64,000 nucleotides of DNA from CAUJGP01 sp964612425 (GCA_964612425.1 CAZTDX010000008.1:20155-84154), one strand, 5' to 3'; positions 9,409 to 18,753 are shown, counted from the stretch's first letter. The notes: generated from the sequence alone by a model not told the origin. Program-made: numbers and translations.

Positions 9409-10419
9409 TTAAAGACAAGTAAATGTTTTTGGGAGATTTTTAATAGCTCTCTTTAATGCCGCTGGTGCGAGCTTTGGATCGAATTGATCTACGAGAGCCT
9501 CATTTATAGAGTCACTCAATGGAGAAAATAGATTGCTAATATCGCCAACAACCGCTTGAGATAAATTAAAATACTGAGTTTGTTGATCTCGACAGGTTCC
9601 CTCTTGAAGAGTTTTCTGGTAAGGAAATAGTTTGAGGAGTCCGTCTTTAGCAATTTTAAAATTTAAAATGGATTGGGCTTTATCAAACACAATTCGCCAC
9701 TGGTTTGACTTTAAATGGACTTTTTCTAAAAGTTTAAAGGCTTCATCAACATTCATAGGTTTTTGATTTTCAGAAAGGTAGGAAGCTAATATTGAAAATC
9801 GTTGAGTTTGGTCGCCAGACTCCCAAGTAGTTAAAGACTCAGAGTAAATGGTGTTGGCTAAGGCTTTAATTTTTAAATCTCTATTAATAACTAATTTTTG
9901 TTTTTGATAACTGAAGGTGGCGCAAGAGTTATAATCACAAATAAAATAATGAATTTTTGAAACAAACGGATAGAGCCAAATATTTTTAGCATTAGTGATG
10001 GCTTCCTCTACCGTTGCCGCAGTGTCCAGTTGGTACTGTATCCATTGAAGTTCATTCGTAGCAGGAAGTGTTTCTCTTTGAGGATACTCGCTATCGTTGA
10101 GCCATAGAATTTCAACAGAAAGCCCAGCCTCATTCACACCATTGTTGGGAAATTCTAAGCCTAAAAGATTAAAGGTGATGGAATTATATTTTGATTCCCA
10201 CCTCAATGGTTGAGCCTGGGGGGCTGCGACCAAAGATTTTTTAGACCAGCCTTTTTTATTGGAAACCAAAAAACCTTGCCCCTGATTCCAGTCGAAATTT
10301 TTCCCTAAGATTAGATTTTTTTGATCAGCAAAAGTGGTGCATGAAAGTGTGAACGAGCTGAAACTAGACGAAAGAATGAAAAGTCCGACAAGAAAGGATC
10401 GGAATATTGTTTGAAACAT
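9409..10419 (-). CDS. exported linear amide C-N hydrolase (Ntn/choloylglycine hydrolase family)
   Basis: 336 residues with a Sec signal (MFQTIFRSFLVGLFILSSS) ending just before Cys27, which would become the N-terminal nucleophile: SCTTF followed by LGKNFDW, the hallmark of penicillin-V-acylase/bile-salt-hydrolase-like Ntn enzymes. It probably cleaves an amide in the periplasm or outside. Substrate unknown; acyl-homoserine-lactone or penicillin V activity is known for relatives but not shown here. Single gene. Confidence 0.82.
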   Translation of the reverse strand: MFQTIFRSFLVGLFILSSSFSSFTLSCTTFADQKNLILGKNFDWNQGQGFLVSNKKGWSKKSLVAAPQAQPLRWESKYNSITFNLLGLEFPNNGVNEAGLSVEILWLNDSEYPQRETLPATNELQWIQYQLDTAATVEEAITNAKNIWLYPFVSKIHYFICDYNSCATFSYQKQKLVINRDLKIKALANTIYSESLTTWESGDQTQRFSILASYLSENQKPMNVDEAFKLLEKVHLKSNQWRIVFDKAQSILNFKIAKDGLLKLFPYQKTLQEGTCRDQQTQYFNLSQAVVGDISNLFSPLSDSINEALVDQFDPKLAPAALKRAIKNLPKTFTCL

Positions 10420-10718
10420 TTTTTAATTCCTCATTTCAAAATTATTGTTCTTTTTAAATAATAACTGATGAGTTCCTAAAGCCAATGACCTTACTATAAG
10501 GGGGAGTTTCGTTTAGTCAAGTTTATTAAGAAGTGCATTGGATAAGTTCATCATCTAGACAGATGTTGGTCGCTTTGCTAAAAGTAATTAAATTGATTAA
10601 GCTCCAGTATATGCCAAAAAAGCATAATAATTATATATAATATATATTTTTATTATAAATAAAATTCACTTATAAAACCCTTGTTCACCGAACAAAGTCA
10701 TTTAGAAGGAGAGTTGCT
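10420..10718. other. AT-rich intergenic region
   Basis: 299 bp between divergent genes. The stretch 10630-10670 is almost pure A/T and probably holds the promoter of the 93-residue gene at 10719; no conserved element recognised. Confidence 0.4.
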
Positions 10719-11000
10719 ATGAAGCTTTATCTTGCCCATTGTGGATATTATGACGCTGAAGTGTGCGAGGGGATTTATGAATCACATGCCAATTTTTTTG
10801 TTGCTGCTCAATCTATGATAGAGGCAAAGGAAAGCGTGAAAAAATTACCAGAATTTCAGAATAAACGAATGCACATTGATGGCCTTCAAGAAATTGTATC
10901 TGTGGGTGGATATGAGTTGGTATTGCGCGAAGATAAAAAGTTAGAAGGTCGAACGACAATTATTAATTATAAATATCGAGATCTAGCGACTTCTTCTTAG
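10719..11000 (+). CDS. DUF1543-domain small protein
   Basis: 93 residues, one DUF1543-like domain: begins with the LYLAHCGYYD strand, then ESHANFFVAAQSM, HIDGLQEIVSVGGY. Function of the family is unknown. Strong ribosome site AGAAGGAGAG before ATG 10719. No operon partner. Confidence 0.75.
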   Translation: MKLYLAHCGYYDAEVCEGIYESHANFFVAAQSMIEAKESVKKLPEFQNKRMHIDGLQEIVSVGGYELVLREDKKLEGRTTIINYKYRDLATSS

Positions 11001-11125
11001 AAGAAGTTGAGAGCAGCAGCATTATTATATTCTTCAACAGCTTAAGCTAGATATAAACTTATAGAATCCTCAATTTGTGGAGCTTCTCTTGTCCTCGAGC
11101 TTATACTTTTCTAAATAATGCATTC

Positions 11126-11659
11126 CTATTGAGTTTTGAATGTGGCTGAGTAAAATGATCGCGAGGCTTCAATGACCTTAAAGGCTTCGGCATGATCAAA
11201 AAACTTTTCAACTTTGACGACTTTGTTCTCAAGAATCTTGTAGTCCTCAAAAAATCTTTGGATCTCCTTCATCCGGTGCGGTGGCAAATCTTCAAGGGTG
11301 CTGATGTGTGAAAACTCTGGGTCATCAGCGTGCACAGCGATGATTTTATCATCGGCCTCTCCTTGATCAAGCATCTTCATCACACCAATTGGTCTTGCTC
11401 GCATGATACAAAGAGGAACCGCCGTTTCTTGACCCAACACTAAAATGTCGAGGGGATCATTGTCTTCACAGTAAGTTTGAGGAATGAAGCCGTAATTGGC
11501 AGGATACTGAACAGAGCTAAAAAGAATGCGATCCATTTTAATGAGACCACTTTTCTTATCAAGTTCGTATTTGGCTTTTGATCCTTTTGGAATTTCGATG
11601 ATTGCGTTGACTATCGTAGGTGTTTGTTCGCCAATGTCTACATCATGCCATGGGTGCAT
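11126..11659 (-). CDS. ppa: inorganic pyrophosphatase (family I)
   Basis: Cytoplasmic soluble pyrophosphatase, drives biosynthesis by hydrolysing PPi to 2 Pi. 177 residues, normal length. Visible: EIPKGSKAKYELDK, YPANYGFIPQT, the Mg-binding EDNDPLDILVLG, and DDKIIAVHADDP. Single gene with GGGAGAG ribosome site. Confidence 0.96.
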   Translation of the reverse strand: MHPWHDVDIGEQTPTIVNAIIEIPKGSKAKYELDKKSGLIKMDRILFSSVQYPANYGFIPQTYCEDNDPLDILVLGQETAVPLCIMRARPIGVMKMLDQGEADDKIIAVHADDPEFSHISTLEDLPPHRMKEIQRFFEDYKILENKVVKVEKFFDHAEAFKVIEASRSFYSATFKTQ

Positions 11660-11675
11660 AGTTCTCTCCCTTTTT

Positions 11676-12332
11676 TTATTTTTTAATTACTACAGATTGA
11701 GCGATCTTACTTTGAAAGTAAAATTTTAATTTATTGTTAGATTCATTGCTTAACTTACTTCCGTGATGTTGAAGTTGCCAAAGAGCAACTTCAGGAAACT
11801 TTAAATAGATTTCGATTAATTTCAAAGTATTTTGATCTGTACTTCTTTTTAACTCTAATCTTTGAAGGGTTTGTTCTTTAATATCAAAAGCAATTGATAA
11901 TTCGTTTCGAGTCAAACCCAGATTCTTTCTAAACTTAACTATTTCGTCTGAAGAAAAATTGTCTCTTATTACTGGTTCAAAGATAAAAGAAGAAGGACCA
12001 CGTCTCCCTATGGAGCCCAATAAAATAATAGGATTTTTTTCATCCGCTGAAATTCCTTGAGATCTACAGTATTCTTCATACGCTGGATTAGACCTTGACG
12101 GAATTCTATCTGAAAATGAAGGAAATAATTTTTTTGCAGAGACATGTGTTTTCTTAAAAATATCTAAGTCTGGTCCAATCGACATCGCTTTTAGAGATTT
12201 TTGATATTTACTGTCATACTCGAATTGAAAAGCATTTTTATTTTGATTGTAGGTCAAAATTCCAACAAATGTTCTTCTCTTGCGACCTTCTAAATAGACC
12301 TCTAGATGATTAGGATCTACTACTAATTGCAT
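11676..12332 (-). CDS. HipS-like (HipA N-subdomain) fused to XRE-type HTH, antitoxin candidate
   Basis: 218 residues from ATG 12332 (AAGGAA upstream; an in-frame TTG lies at 12338). The first ~100 residues resemble HipA N-subdomain 1 (LEVYLEGRKRRTFVGILTY ... FQFEYDSKY). Residues about 140-200 form a helix-turn-helix (VKFRKNLGLTRNELSIAFDIKEQTLQRLE compressed here as the LGLTRNELSIAF core). In HipBST systems HipB and HipS are separate; here they seem fused in the order S-B. Overlaps the upstream kinase gene by 23 bp, so the two form an operon with the kinase first. It is likely to be both antitoxin and autorepressor. Confidence 0.72.
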   Translation of the reverse strand: MQLVVDPNHLEVYLEGRKRRTFVGILTYNQNKNAFQFEYDSKYQKSLKAMSIGPDLDIFKKTHVSAKKLFPSFSDRIPSRSNPAYEEYCRSQGISADEKNPIILLGSIGRRGPSSFIFEPVIRDNFSSDEIVKFRKNLGLTRNELSIAFDIKEQTLQRLELKRSTDQNTLKLIEIYLKFPEVALWQLQHHGSKLSNESNNKLKFYFQSKIAQSVVIKK

Positions 12333-13236
12333 TTTCAAGTTCCTTATATCTTTTATTAAAAGTTCTTTTCAGTGCTTCTTTCATATCAATAGAACAAAAG
12401 CTTTTATCAATAATTTCTTCAACCTTAACTATTTTAATTTTATCAAATAGCTCTATTACGTCATCTTCGTATCCAAGCCTTCGAAACTCGTAAACATATT
12501 CTGTTATGGAGGGACTTGGGTTATCTTTGACCCCTACTTTTCCTGGTTGTTCTAAATCAGCCTTGAGCCACTCACCGGTATAGAGTCCCAAATATGATAC
12601 GTTATCGTAAATTGGAGCGAGGTGGGTGTTCGACGCAGTAACAACAAAACCAAGATTTTTACCATGCCTATCATGATTTAAGATGAGTGCATCAAAAATG
12701 ATTACTTGAATAAAGGTCTGTACGTGTTTCGGAAGTTTAGTTTGAGCTTTGATAATATTTATGATTGTTTCACAATCATAAAACTCTTCTTCTTTAAGAT
12801 ATTTATAAATATGATTTAAATTTGAAGGAGTTCCACCTTTTTTAATAAAATTTTTCGTAACAAAAGTGTTTTCACCCATAAAATTAATCATAAAATGCTC
12901 TGCTAACGGCAGGCCAAGCAAGACTCCAAGTTGATTACAAACATATTCTACTTCAGGTAATTCTGGGTGACCGTCTTGCTTCATTTTCAAAATATAAGAG
13001 ACAGGGCCTAAGTCAGTTGAATACTTTTTGAAGGCTCCCTCAAAAAAGCTCGAATTAAATTGGCTCTCCTGAGGGACACCTTTTGCTGTGGAATTGATAG
13101 CGTGTTGAATGATACTCACAAATTTTTCTGATTCTTGGACCTTAAACCAAGCAGTAAAGCAATCTACATGCAGACCATATCTTGATTCTCCATTTAGGAG
13201 AGGCCCTAAGCATTTAAAACAAGTTATTTGTTCCAT
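12310..13236 (-). CDS. HipT-like serine/threonine kinase toxin candidate
   Basis: 308 residues resembling the HipA/HipT catalytic core. N-terminus has a zinc-knuckle-like CFKC...GLHVDC motif seen in short HipA-C proteins. Then a lysine-containing strand (TFVTKNF), the catalytic loop LNHDRHGKNLGF and the metal-binding motif APIYDN. It lacks the HipA N-subdomain, which is encoded by the next gene. This split arrangement matches the HipBST class in which HipT kinase is controlled by HipS. Upstream lies a long inverted repeat likely to be the operator. Confidence 0.78.
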   Translation of the reverse strand: MEQITCFKCLGPLLNGESRYGLHVDCFTAWFKVQESEKFVSIIQHAINSTAKGVPQESQFNSSFFEGAFKKYSTDLGPVSYILKMKQDGHPELPEVEYVCNQLGVLLGLPLAEHFMINFMGENTFVTKNFIKKGGTPSNLNHIYKYLKEEEFYDCETIINIIKAQTKLPKHVQTFIQVIIFDALILNHDRHGKNLGFVVTASNTHLAPIYDNVSYLGLYTGEWLKADLEQPGKVGVKDNPSPSITEYVYEFRRLGYEDDVIELFDKIKIVKVEEIIDKSFCSIDMKEALKRTFNKRYKELENAISSRS

Positions 13237-13279
13237 TGCAACGATGTTCCTAAATGTTAGTATAGTTACCCGCCAGTTT

Positions 13280-13349
13280 AATTCTAGTATATAAATATAT
13301 CAATACATTTCTTATATATTTATATACTAGAATTATATTGATATATTTA
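13280..13349. promoter_or_regulatory. compound inverted repeat, probable hip-type operator
   Basis: A perfect 20-bp inverted repeat with arms 13280-13299 and 13315-13334 (core TTCTAGTATATAAATAT), 15-bp spacer. A second overlapping symmetry, AAATATATCAATA at about 13294 against TATTGATATATTT ending near 13349, shares the left arm. The block lies 44 bp upstream of the kinase start; A/T content is extreme. Autoregulatory binding by the HTH of the second gene is the likely job. Confidence 0.6.
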
Positions 13350-13533
13350 TAGAGTTACTATTATTGAAATATAAGTATATAATATTAATAGTTTATTTAA
13401 TGATTATACATAAAAATTAAAGTTTACTTTACGGACTTAAGGCCTATTGAAGACACGGATTATCTTAAATTGATAATTTCAAGACTGGTGGTAGGTATCA
13501 TTCGGTCAGAAAAACTTAATAGGTGTTGGAGAG

Positions 13534-13560
13534 GCCCAAAGCTAGTTCTCAGCTTTGGGC
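13534..13560 (-). terminator. hairpin downstream of hflX
   Basis: Perfect 10-bp stem GCCCAAAGCT / AGCTTTGGGC with a 7-base loop, 20 bp past the hflX stop. No long U-run follows, so termination may be weak or Rho-assisted. Confidence 0.55.
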
Positions 13561-13580
13561 TCATGTTCTATAATCTATGT

Positions 13581-14981
13581 TTATAAGGAAAATTTATTTA
13601 TTATTTTTTGAATCAACTCTGTAGTGGAACGAACTTTAAATATAACGCCCTCACTATTGTAACTCTCACTCAGCACGCGCATCTTAGAGCGAATCTCTCC
13701 CACAGCTCCCTGAACGGTGTAGGGCACGAGTATTTCTTGATCTATCATATCGGTTTCAAAAAAACTAATGAGCTGCAAACGGAGAGCGGCAACATCTTGG
13801 GGGTTCTTGGCTGAGAGAAAAATAGCATCAGGAAACTGTTCTTGCAGTTGGACTCTTTGCTCGGGAGTGAGTCGATCTGCTTTGTTCAGAATCAGGAGAC
13901 TTTGAATATCGGCAGCTCCGACTTCGGCGAGAACTTGCTTTGTTAAAGCCAGTTGAGAAGGAAAACTCACATCAGAACTATCTACCACATAGAGAAGAAG
14001 CGATGCGCTCAAGGCTTCATCTAAGGTCGATTTAAAAGAAGCTACTAAATCATGGGGAAGTTTTTTAATAAATCCTACGGTATCAGAAATAAGAATTTTA
14101 GGATGGGATTCAGGATGGAGCTGACGTACCGTTGTATCAAGGGTCGCAAAAAGTTGATCGGCGACGAGCACTTCACTGCCCGTCAGAGCTCGCATTAAAG
14201 ATGATTTTCCAGCATTTGTATAGCCAATCAGAGCCACGCAGATTTCTTGTTGACGTTGAGAACGTCTATGATCTTGTTCGTGAGCAATGGCCGCCAGATT
14301 TTCCTTTAATTCTTTGATGCGATCACGAATTTTACGACGATCCAACTCCAGGCTTGTTTCTCCAGCGCCTTTACCGCCACCACCCTGTTGGTCTTCGCTG
14401 CCACCGGTTTCTCGTAGACGAGGGGCCACGTAAGTGAGTCTGGCAATTTCGACTTGTAGTTTCGCGGCACGAGTGCGTGCATGACGACTAAAAATTTCAA
14501 TGATGACACCGGTGCGATCCATCACTGTCACTCCCGTAGCGCTCTCTACATTGCGCAACTGGGAGGGAGAGAGGTCACAATCAAAAATAATCATTTGTGC
14601 AGAATTTTTATGTTCCTCAGGAACAGTCGCAGCTGCAGACTCTGTCTCCTCTTCCGAGGGAAATGAACCCAGCTCCTCTTGGAGGTCCTCCTCACCTTCA
14701 GTTTCTTTAGATGAGTTGAACTTTAATGCCGCTTTGTGCTTCTTTTTTACCACCATTGGTGCAACACGTCCGCTTCCACCTGTCCACTCGGCTAACTCCT
14801 GCAGCTTTCCTTCTCCTACAACATTAGCGCTGCGATCTGAAGATCGACGTTGCGAGGTTTGGCCAACGACGTGATAGCCTAAAGTGGTAACCAGACGATG
14901 AAGTTCTGCCAAAGAGCTTTGAACTTCTTCATCACTCACCTTAGGAAGTTGAATTACAACCAAAAGAACTTTAATACTCAT
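13581..14981 (-). CDS. hflX: GTPase HflX
   Basis: Ribosome-associated GTPase that splits stalled ribosomes under stress. 466 residues from ATG 14981, the start of the conserved N-terminus (MSIKVLLVVIQLP); longer frames run into the preceding gene. G1 GYTNAGKSS (about 253-261), G3 DTVGF, G4 NKAD. The N-domain carries VVGEGKLQE and QLRNVESATGVTVMDRTGVI. Residues about 76-127 are an acidic, low-complexity insertion (EEDLQEEL, EEETESAAA) not usual in HflX. Overlaps the upstream pseudouridine synthase by 11 bp. Confidence 0.93.
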   Translation of the reverse strand: MSIKVLLVVIQLPKVSDEEVQSSLAELHRLVTTLGYHVVGQTSQRRSSDRSANVVGEGKLQELAEWTGGSGRVAPMVVKKKHKAALKFNSSKETEGEEDLQEELGSFPSEEETESAAATVPEEHKNSAQMIIFDCDLSPSQLRNVESATGVTVMDRTGVIIEIFSRHARTRAAKLQVEIARLTYVAPRLRETGGSEDQQGGGGKGAGETSLELDRRKIRDRIKELKENLAAIAHEQDHRRSQRQQEICVALIGYTNAGKSSLMRALTGSEVLVADQLFATLDTTVRQLHPESHPKILISDTVGFIKKLPHDLVASFKSTLDEALSASLLLYVVDSSDVSFPSQLALTKQVLAEVGAADIQSLLILNKADRLTPEQRVQLQEQFPDAIFLSAKNPQDVAALRLQLISFFETDMIDQEILVPYTVQGAVGEIRSKMRVLSESYNSEGVIFKVRSTTELIQKIINKFSL

Positions 14982-15681
14982 AATCCACCAAGCGTTTAAA
15001 ATAATCAGGGATATTGGCCTGAACGCGGACACGTTTTTGGCTAAAAGGATGAGTGAAGGCCAAAGAAAACGCATGCAACATCAATTGTTTTTGTTTATTT
15101 TCTTGGTCTTTGCCGTACTTGGAATCACCGACCACAGGATGACCTTGCTCGGCTAAATGCACGCGAATCTGATTTTTTTTGCCAGTTAGTAAATTGATTT
15201 TAAGAAGACTGAAGTGGGGCGTTTCTTTGACCACGTTGTATTCGGTTTTGGCTAATTTTCCGTTCTCACTATCGCTCGTTGAATGCACCTTGTAGTCCTC
15301 ATCTTCCGTCAGATAGCTGGTAATCAATCCCGATTTTTCAGCCATTTTCCCGTGAACAATGACATAATAATACTTAACAGTAGAAGGCCAGTTTTCTTTT
15401 AATAAAAATTGCACCTTTTCACTTTTGGCAAACATGAGAACTCCGGAGGTGGCTTGATCTAAACGATGAACCACATAAACACATTTTTTAGAGATAGAGC
15501 TGCCCTTTCTGACATAAGAGTTTAGGGCATTATGAATGGTATTGTCTTTTTCCCAGCGAGCCGCCACGGTTAAGAACCCAGGCGCTTTATTGCCAATAAT
15601 GAGATCTTGGTCTTCATATAAAATTTCAAAGCCACGGGGTTGGTATTTTTTAGGTATTTTGGGTTTATGCATAGATGCCAT
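14971..15681 (-). CDS. RluA-family pseudouridine synthase
   Basis: 236 residues, compact RluA-type enzyme lacking an S4 domain. Catalytic motif HRLDQATSG with Asp75, later LTGKKNQIRVHLA and GDSKYG. Isomerises uridine in rRNA or tRNA; the exact site cannot be told. First gene of a two-gene operon with hflX, both ribosome-related. Confidence 0.9.
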   Translation of the reverse strand: MASMHKPKIPKKYQPRGFEILYEDQDLIIGNKAPGFLTVAARWEKDNTIHNALNSYVRKGSSISKKCVYVVHRLDQATSGVLMFAKSEKVQFLLKENWPSTVKYYYVIVHGKMAEKSGLITSYLTEDEDYKVHSTSDSENGKLAKTEYNVVKETPHFSLLKINLLTGKKNQIRVHLAEQGHPVVGDSKYGKDQENKQKQLMLHAFSLAFTHPFSQKRVRVQANIPDYFKRLVDYEY

Positions 15682-16010
15682 TGGCTCTTTTTTAAGAACT
15701 TGTCAAAAGTTATCAAGTCATTTTGAAATTAACTCATAGGATCGATAAGCCAATTCTCTATTTATTGCTATCACAGCAGCAATGGACCAAAGAGGGGGAG
15801 TTTGAATTTTTACTCAAACCTAAATTCGAATTTGGACTGATTTTTAGCGGGCTTAAAATGAGTTCCTTCTCAACTTACCCTTTGATTATGAATTTTTCTT
15901 TGGAATCGATATTATTCATAAATCTCGCAAATCAAAATAAATTACTCATATTTTTCTTGCAATTATATACATTAATATGTATATAATTTTATGTATAATG
16001 TGGAGGCCAC
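15682..16010 (+). promoter_or_regulatory. intergenic region with promoter for the HigBA-type pair
   Basis: 329 bp with no convincing gene. Its last 60 bp hold TTGCAA (15957-15962), TATAAT (15982-15987) and a second TATAAT (15994-15999) just before the ribosome site GGAGG at 16002. The spacing between the first two (19 bp) is long, so the exact promoter is uncertain. Confidence 0.4.
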
Positions 16011-16331
16011 TTGTCTTTAAAAGAAGTCTCATGGCTCGGAAACTCTAAAATAATCGTATCAGCCTTCCCAAGTGCAATAAAAGAGGATTTAGGTTTCCAG
16101 CTCTACGAATTACAAAAAGGTAAGCAGCCTCAGAAAAGCCGACCCATGAAAAGCATTGGCCAAGGCGTATTTGAACTAAAGGAGCAAGACCACCAGGGGT
16201 GGTACCGAGTTATTTATGCTATTCACATTAAAAATAAGATCTATATCTTGCATTGTTTTAAAAAGCAGAGTGCTAAAACATCAAGTTTAGATCTGGATTT
16301 GGCCAAGCAACGACTCAAATCAATTTTATGA
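16011..16331 (+). CDS. RelE/HigB-type (Gp49-like) toxin
   Basis: 106 residues of the phage-derived Gp49-like/HigB group of ribosome-dependent mRNA endonucleases: KSIGQGVFELKEQD...WYRVIYAI and the C-terminal HCFKKQSAKT signature. Start is TTG 16011 with GGAGG four bases upstream; no in-frame ATG fits. A weak start is common for toxins. Antitoxin gene follows after 24 bp. Confidence 0.85.
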   Translation: MSLKEVSWLGNSKIIVSAFPSAIKEDLGFQLYELQKGKQPQKSRPMKSIGQGVFELKEQDHQGWYRVIYAIHIKNKIYILHCFKKQSAKTSSLDLDLAKQRLKSIL

Positions 16332-16355
16332 CATTTAAAAGAGTAGGAGGTTATC

Positions 16356-16637
16356 ATGAAAAAAAATAAATCTGTATTTCATGATTTAGGATTTAGTGAA
16401 CAAGAAAGCAATTCTCTGACTTTAAAGGCAGAAATGCTCAGTAAAATTTTAGAAATTGTTGAAAAACAAAAGATTAAACCTAGAGAACTAGAAAAAGTCC
16501 TTGATGTACCACAGCCACGAGTCAGTGAACTTTTAAATGGTAAAATTTCAACTGTGAGTATTGAAAAGTTAATCTCCTATTTAGAAAAATTAGGCGTCGT
16601 AACTTCTGTTAGCTTTAAGATTAAAAGAGCAAGCTAA
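16356..16637 (+). CDS. XRE-family HigA-type antitoxin
   Basis: 93 residues with a helix-turn-helix (LEKVLDVPQPRVSELLNGK) preceded by the VFHDLGFSEQES-like segment typical of antitoxins paired with Gp49-like toxins. Strong ribosome site GTAGGAGG, much better than the toxin's, which would keep antitoxin in excess. Confidence 0.85.
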   Translation: MKKNKSVFHDLGFSEQESNSLTLKAEMLSKILEIVEKQKIKPRELEKVLDVPQPRVSELLNGKISTVSIEKLISYLEKLGVVTSVSFKIKRAS

Positions 16638-16796
16638 AATAGGAGCTGGCTTCCAAGCTCACTTACTTAAAGTTCTATGCTGGTGGGTGAGGGGTCATCA
16701 ATTTCAACTAGAAAGATAAGGATTTTCTGAACACGCTTAACCACGATCTCTAAGGCATAGGATTTAAAATCTCTGAGTAGGATAAGAACATGTTGC

Positions 16797-17144
16797 TTAG
16801 TCTCCAAGTTCTTTAGGAAGTTGAAATATCCCATCGTTAGTAGGTAGAAATGGCAAGATCCTTACAACAGCATCAAGATTAAGAGGACCATAGATATGGG
16901 GATAATCCTCGTTTAAATTGTAAAGGTCTTCGTACTTAACAGGTTCTTTAACCTTATTCTCATCAATTTCTAAGAGGATTAAATCTGTCCTATCCCTATA
17001 TTTAAAATTCGCAACACCCAAGACTTGTTGAGCTAAAGAGCAATGAATGAAACCTTCTTTGGCTAATGATGAAGTGATAAACTCTCCTTGAGATTGTGCC
17101 GCTAGCCATTCTTTCACGGAAGTTATATGAAATAATTGAGCCAT
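16797..17144 (-). CDS. DUF952-family protein
   Basis: 115 residues matching DUF952: FHITSVKEWLAAQ, EGFIHCSLAQQVLGVANFKY, LILLEIDE, YPHIYGPLNLDAV. Function of the family is unknown. Its 5' end faces the integrase end of the conjugative element 219 bp away; it is probably the last chromosomal gene before the element. Confidence 0.8.
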   Translation of the reverse strand: MAQLFHITSVKEWLAAQSQGEFITSSLAKEGFIHCSLAQQVLGVANFKYRDRTDLILLEIDENKVKEPVKYEDLYNLNEDYPHIYGPLNLDAVVRILPFLPTNDGIFQLPKELGD

Positions 17145-17362
17145 AAAATTAAGCTAAAGCAACGACGATTTCTAGTCATCAAAGAAATCATTATAAGTAA
17201 TGCGCAGACCATAAAAGATTAAGTGTTTTTTTGTTTTGGGATTTTCGATTCGTTGATTTTTAGTGGACTTTGAATGGCGGATTCGGTGTGAATTGAATCA
17301 TTTCGCCACCTTAGTAGTCTAGTAAGACTAAACTAAGATCAGTTAGTCATGGATTTTATAAA

Positions 17363-18511
17363 TCAGCCTTCCTTCTCTCCAGAGATGGATAGATCATCCA
17401 TCTTCTCTAACACTAGAATATTAGATAAAACCTTTAGACTTTCAGTCGCTCCTCTGATTTCAATTCCAGCAAGACGGATATACCGTTGCATAGTCTCTAG
17501 ATCACGCCATCCACAGATTTTTTGAATCTGTATAGGCGGTACTCCATTGCGAATAAGCTGGGTCGCAAAACAAGCTCTCAGTGTATGGAACTTGATTGAG
17601 GGAATACCCACTCCAATACAAAACTCCCTGAGACGTCTAGCTTGATCCCCTTGTGCCCATCTTGGAAGTCTTGGGAGAACTTCTTTTCGATCTACTGATT
17701 TGAGCTTGAGGTCTGATAAAAAACCATAAAGCTCATTTGATATTGGAATGGTTCTCCAGTATCCGGCTTTTGTTGATTTTACGCTTCGCGTGCGACAATT
17801 GTAAGATTTATTGATCGTGATTTCTCGATTCAGTAAATCCACATCATCCCAAAGCAGTGCGAACAACTCACCATTTCGTAGACCAGTTTGAATCGCAAGA
17901 GACCAAACAGGGAACCAAGGGTGTTCCATTAATTTTGCCTTTTGCAATAAATCTCTAAGCTGATCAATATTCAATATCTCAGGTTTCTTTTCTTCTTCAC
18001 GACCAAGACTCAAACCAAATGATGGACTACGATCAACTCCCTTAACTACTCTGTGATCAATTCCGTAAGTAAAGGCTCTATTAATAATTACCTTTACGAC
18101 ATTCATGTAACTCACAGTGTAGCCCGAAGCTTTCATTTGGTTCATCAATTCAATGACATCAGCTCTTGAGATTTCCTTAGCGGGTCTTCTCCACCAGCGC
18201 TCAGTATGCTTCCTCATACAAGCTATGTAATCGCTGCGAGTTGTATCGTTTAGATCTTTTTTATCTTTTCTCAAATAAGACTCCCAGCTTTCAACTAAGT
18301 TGCCCCAGGTTTCCCCTTGGGTTTCTTTTTTGAGAACTTCTGCCTGACATTCTTTGAGAAGGTTTATCTCTTCTCTCTTTGCATGATTTTGCGTTTTGAT
18401 ATTAAATTTCCACTTCTGAACTCGAATAGAAGGATTCAGCTTGCTTTTTATACTAACGTAAGCCTTCCAAAAAGTTTGTCCATTTTCATTTTTATACTCG
18501 ACCACTGACAT
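17363..18511 (-). CDS. tyrosine recombinase (ICE integrase)
   Basis: 382 residues. N-terminal Arm/SAM-like core-binding region, C-terminal catalytic domain with TGLRNGEL (Arg), HTLRACFATQLI (His-x-x-Arg) and the nucleophile region TMQRYIRLAG (Tyr). Start 18511 is preceded by a perfect AAGGAGG. Integrates and excises the element; sits at its end next to the excisionase gene, as in many ICEs. Confidence 0.92.
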   Translation of the reverse strand: MSVVEYKNENGQTFWKAYVSIKSKLNPSIRVQKWKFNIKTQNHAKREEINLLKECQAEVLKKETQGETWGNLVESWESYLRKDKKDLNDTTRSDYIACMRKHTERWWRRPAKEISRADVIELMNQMKASGYTVSYMNVVKVIINRAFTYGIDHRVVKGVDRSPSFGLSLGREEEKKPEILNIDQLRDLLQKAKLMEHPWFPVWSLAIQTGLRNGELFALLWDDVDLLNREITINKSYNCRTRSVKSTKAGYWRTIPISNELYGFLSDLKLKSVDRKEVLPRLPRWAQGDQARRLREFCIGVGIPSIKFHTLRACFATQLIRNGVPPIQIQKICGWRDLETMQRYIRLAGIEIRGATESLKVLSNILVLEKMDDLSISGEKEG

Positions 18512-18540
18512 AATTCCTCCTTAATAAAAAAATATGAAAA

Positions 18541-18753
18541 TTAAAAAAGAGGTTTCATCAGTCGATCAAGATCAGCGCGCAAGAAGCGGAGTCGGTTTTG
18601 AATCTTATAAGATTTCAATTGATTTCTCCAAACCATATTTCTGATTTGGCCTACCGACACCCGAAGGTAAAGAGCAGCTTCTTTAGCATTCATCCATTTT
18701 AACTTGTCAAAGAGCGCATCAGAGGAGAATTCCTCTAAATTAATTTTTAACAT
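18541..18753 (-). CDS. excisionase-like helix-turn-helix protein
   Basis: 70 residues from ATG 18753 (GAGGA upstream; an in-frame TTG at 18780 is less likely). MerR/Xis-type winged helix: MNAKEAALYLRVSVGQIRNMV ... RFLRADLDRLM. Directs the integrase toward excision; 29 bp upstream of int. Confidence 0.75.
   Translation of the reverse strand: MLKINLEEFSSDALFDKLKWMNAKEAALYLRVSVGQIRNMVWRNQLKSYKIQNRLRFLRADLDRLMKPLF

Noticed and set aside
13581..15074. Longer HflX start at 15074
   Set aside because: Adds 31 residues that lie inside the pseudouridine synthase gene and are unlike HflX; ATG 14981 matches the conserved N-terminus.
15723..15986. 87-codon frame upstream of the HigBA-type pair
   Set aside because: No ribosome site, no family features; the region is a better promoter region.
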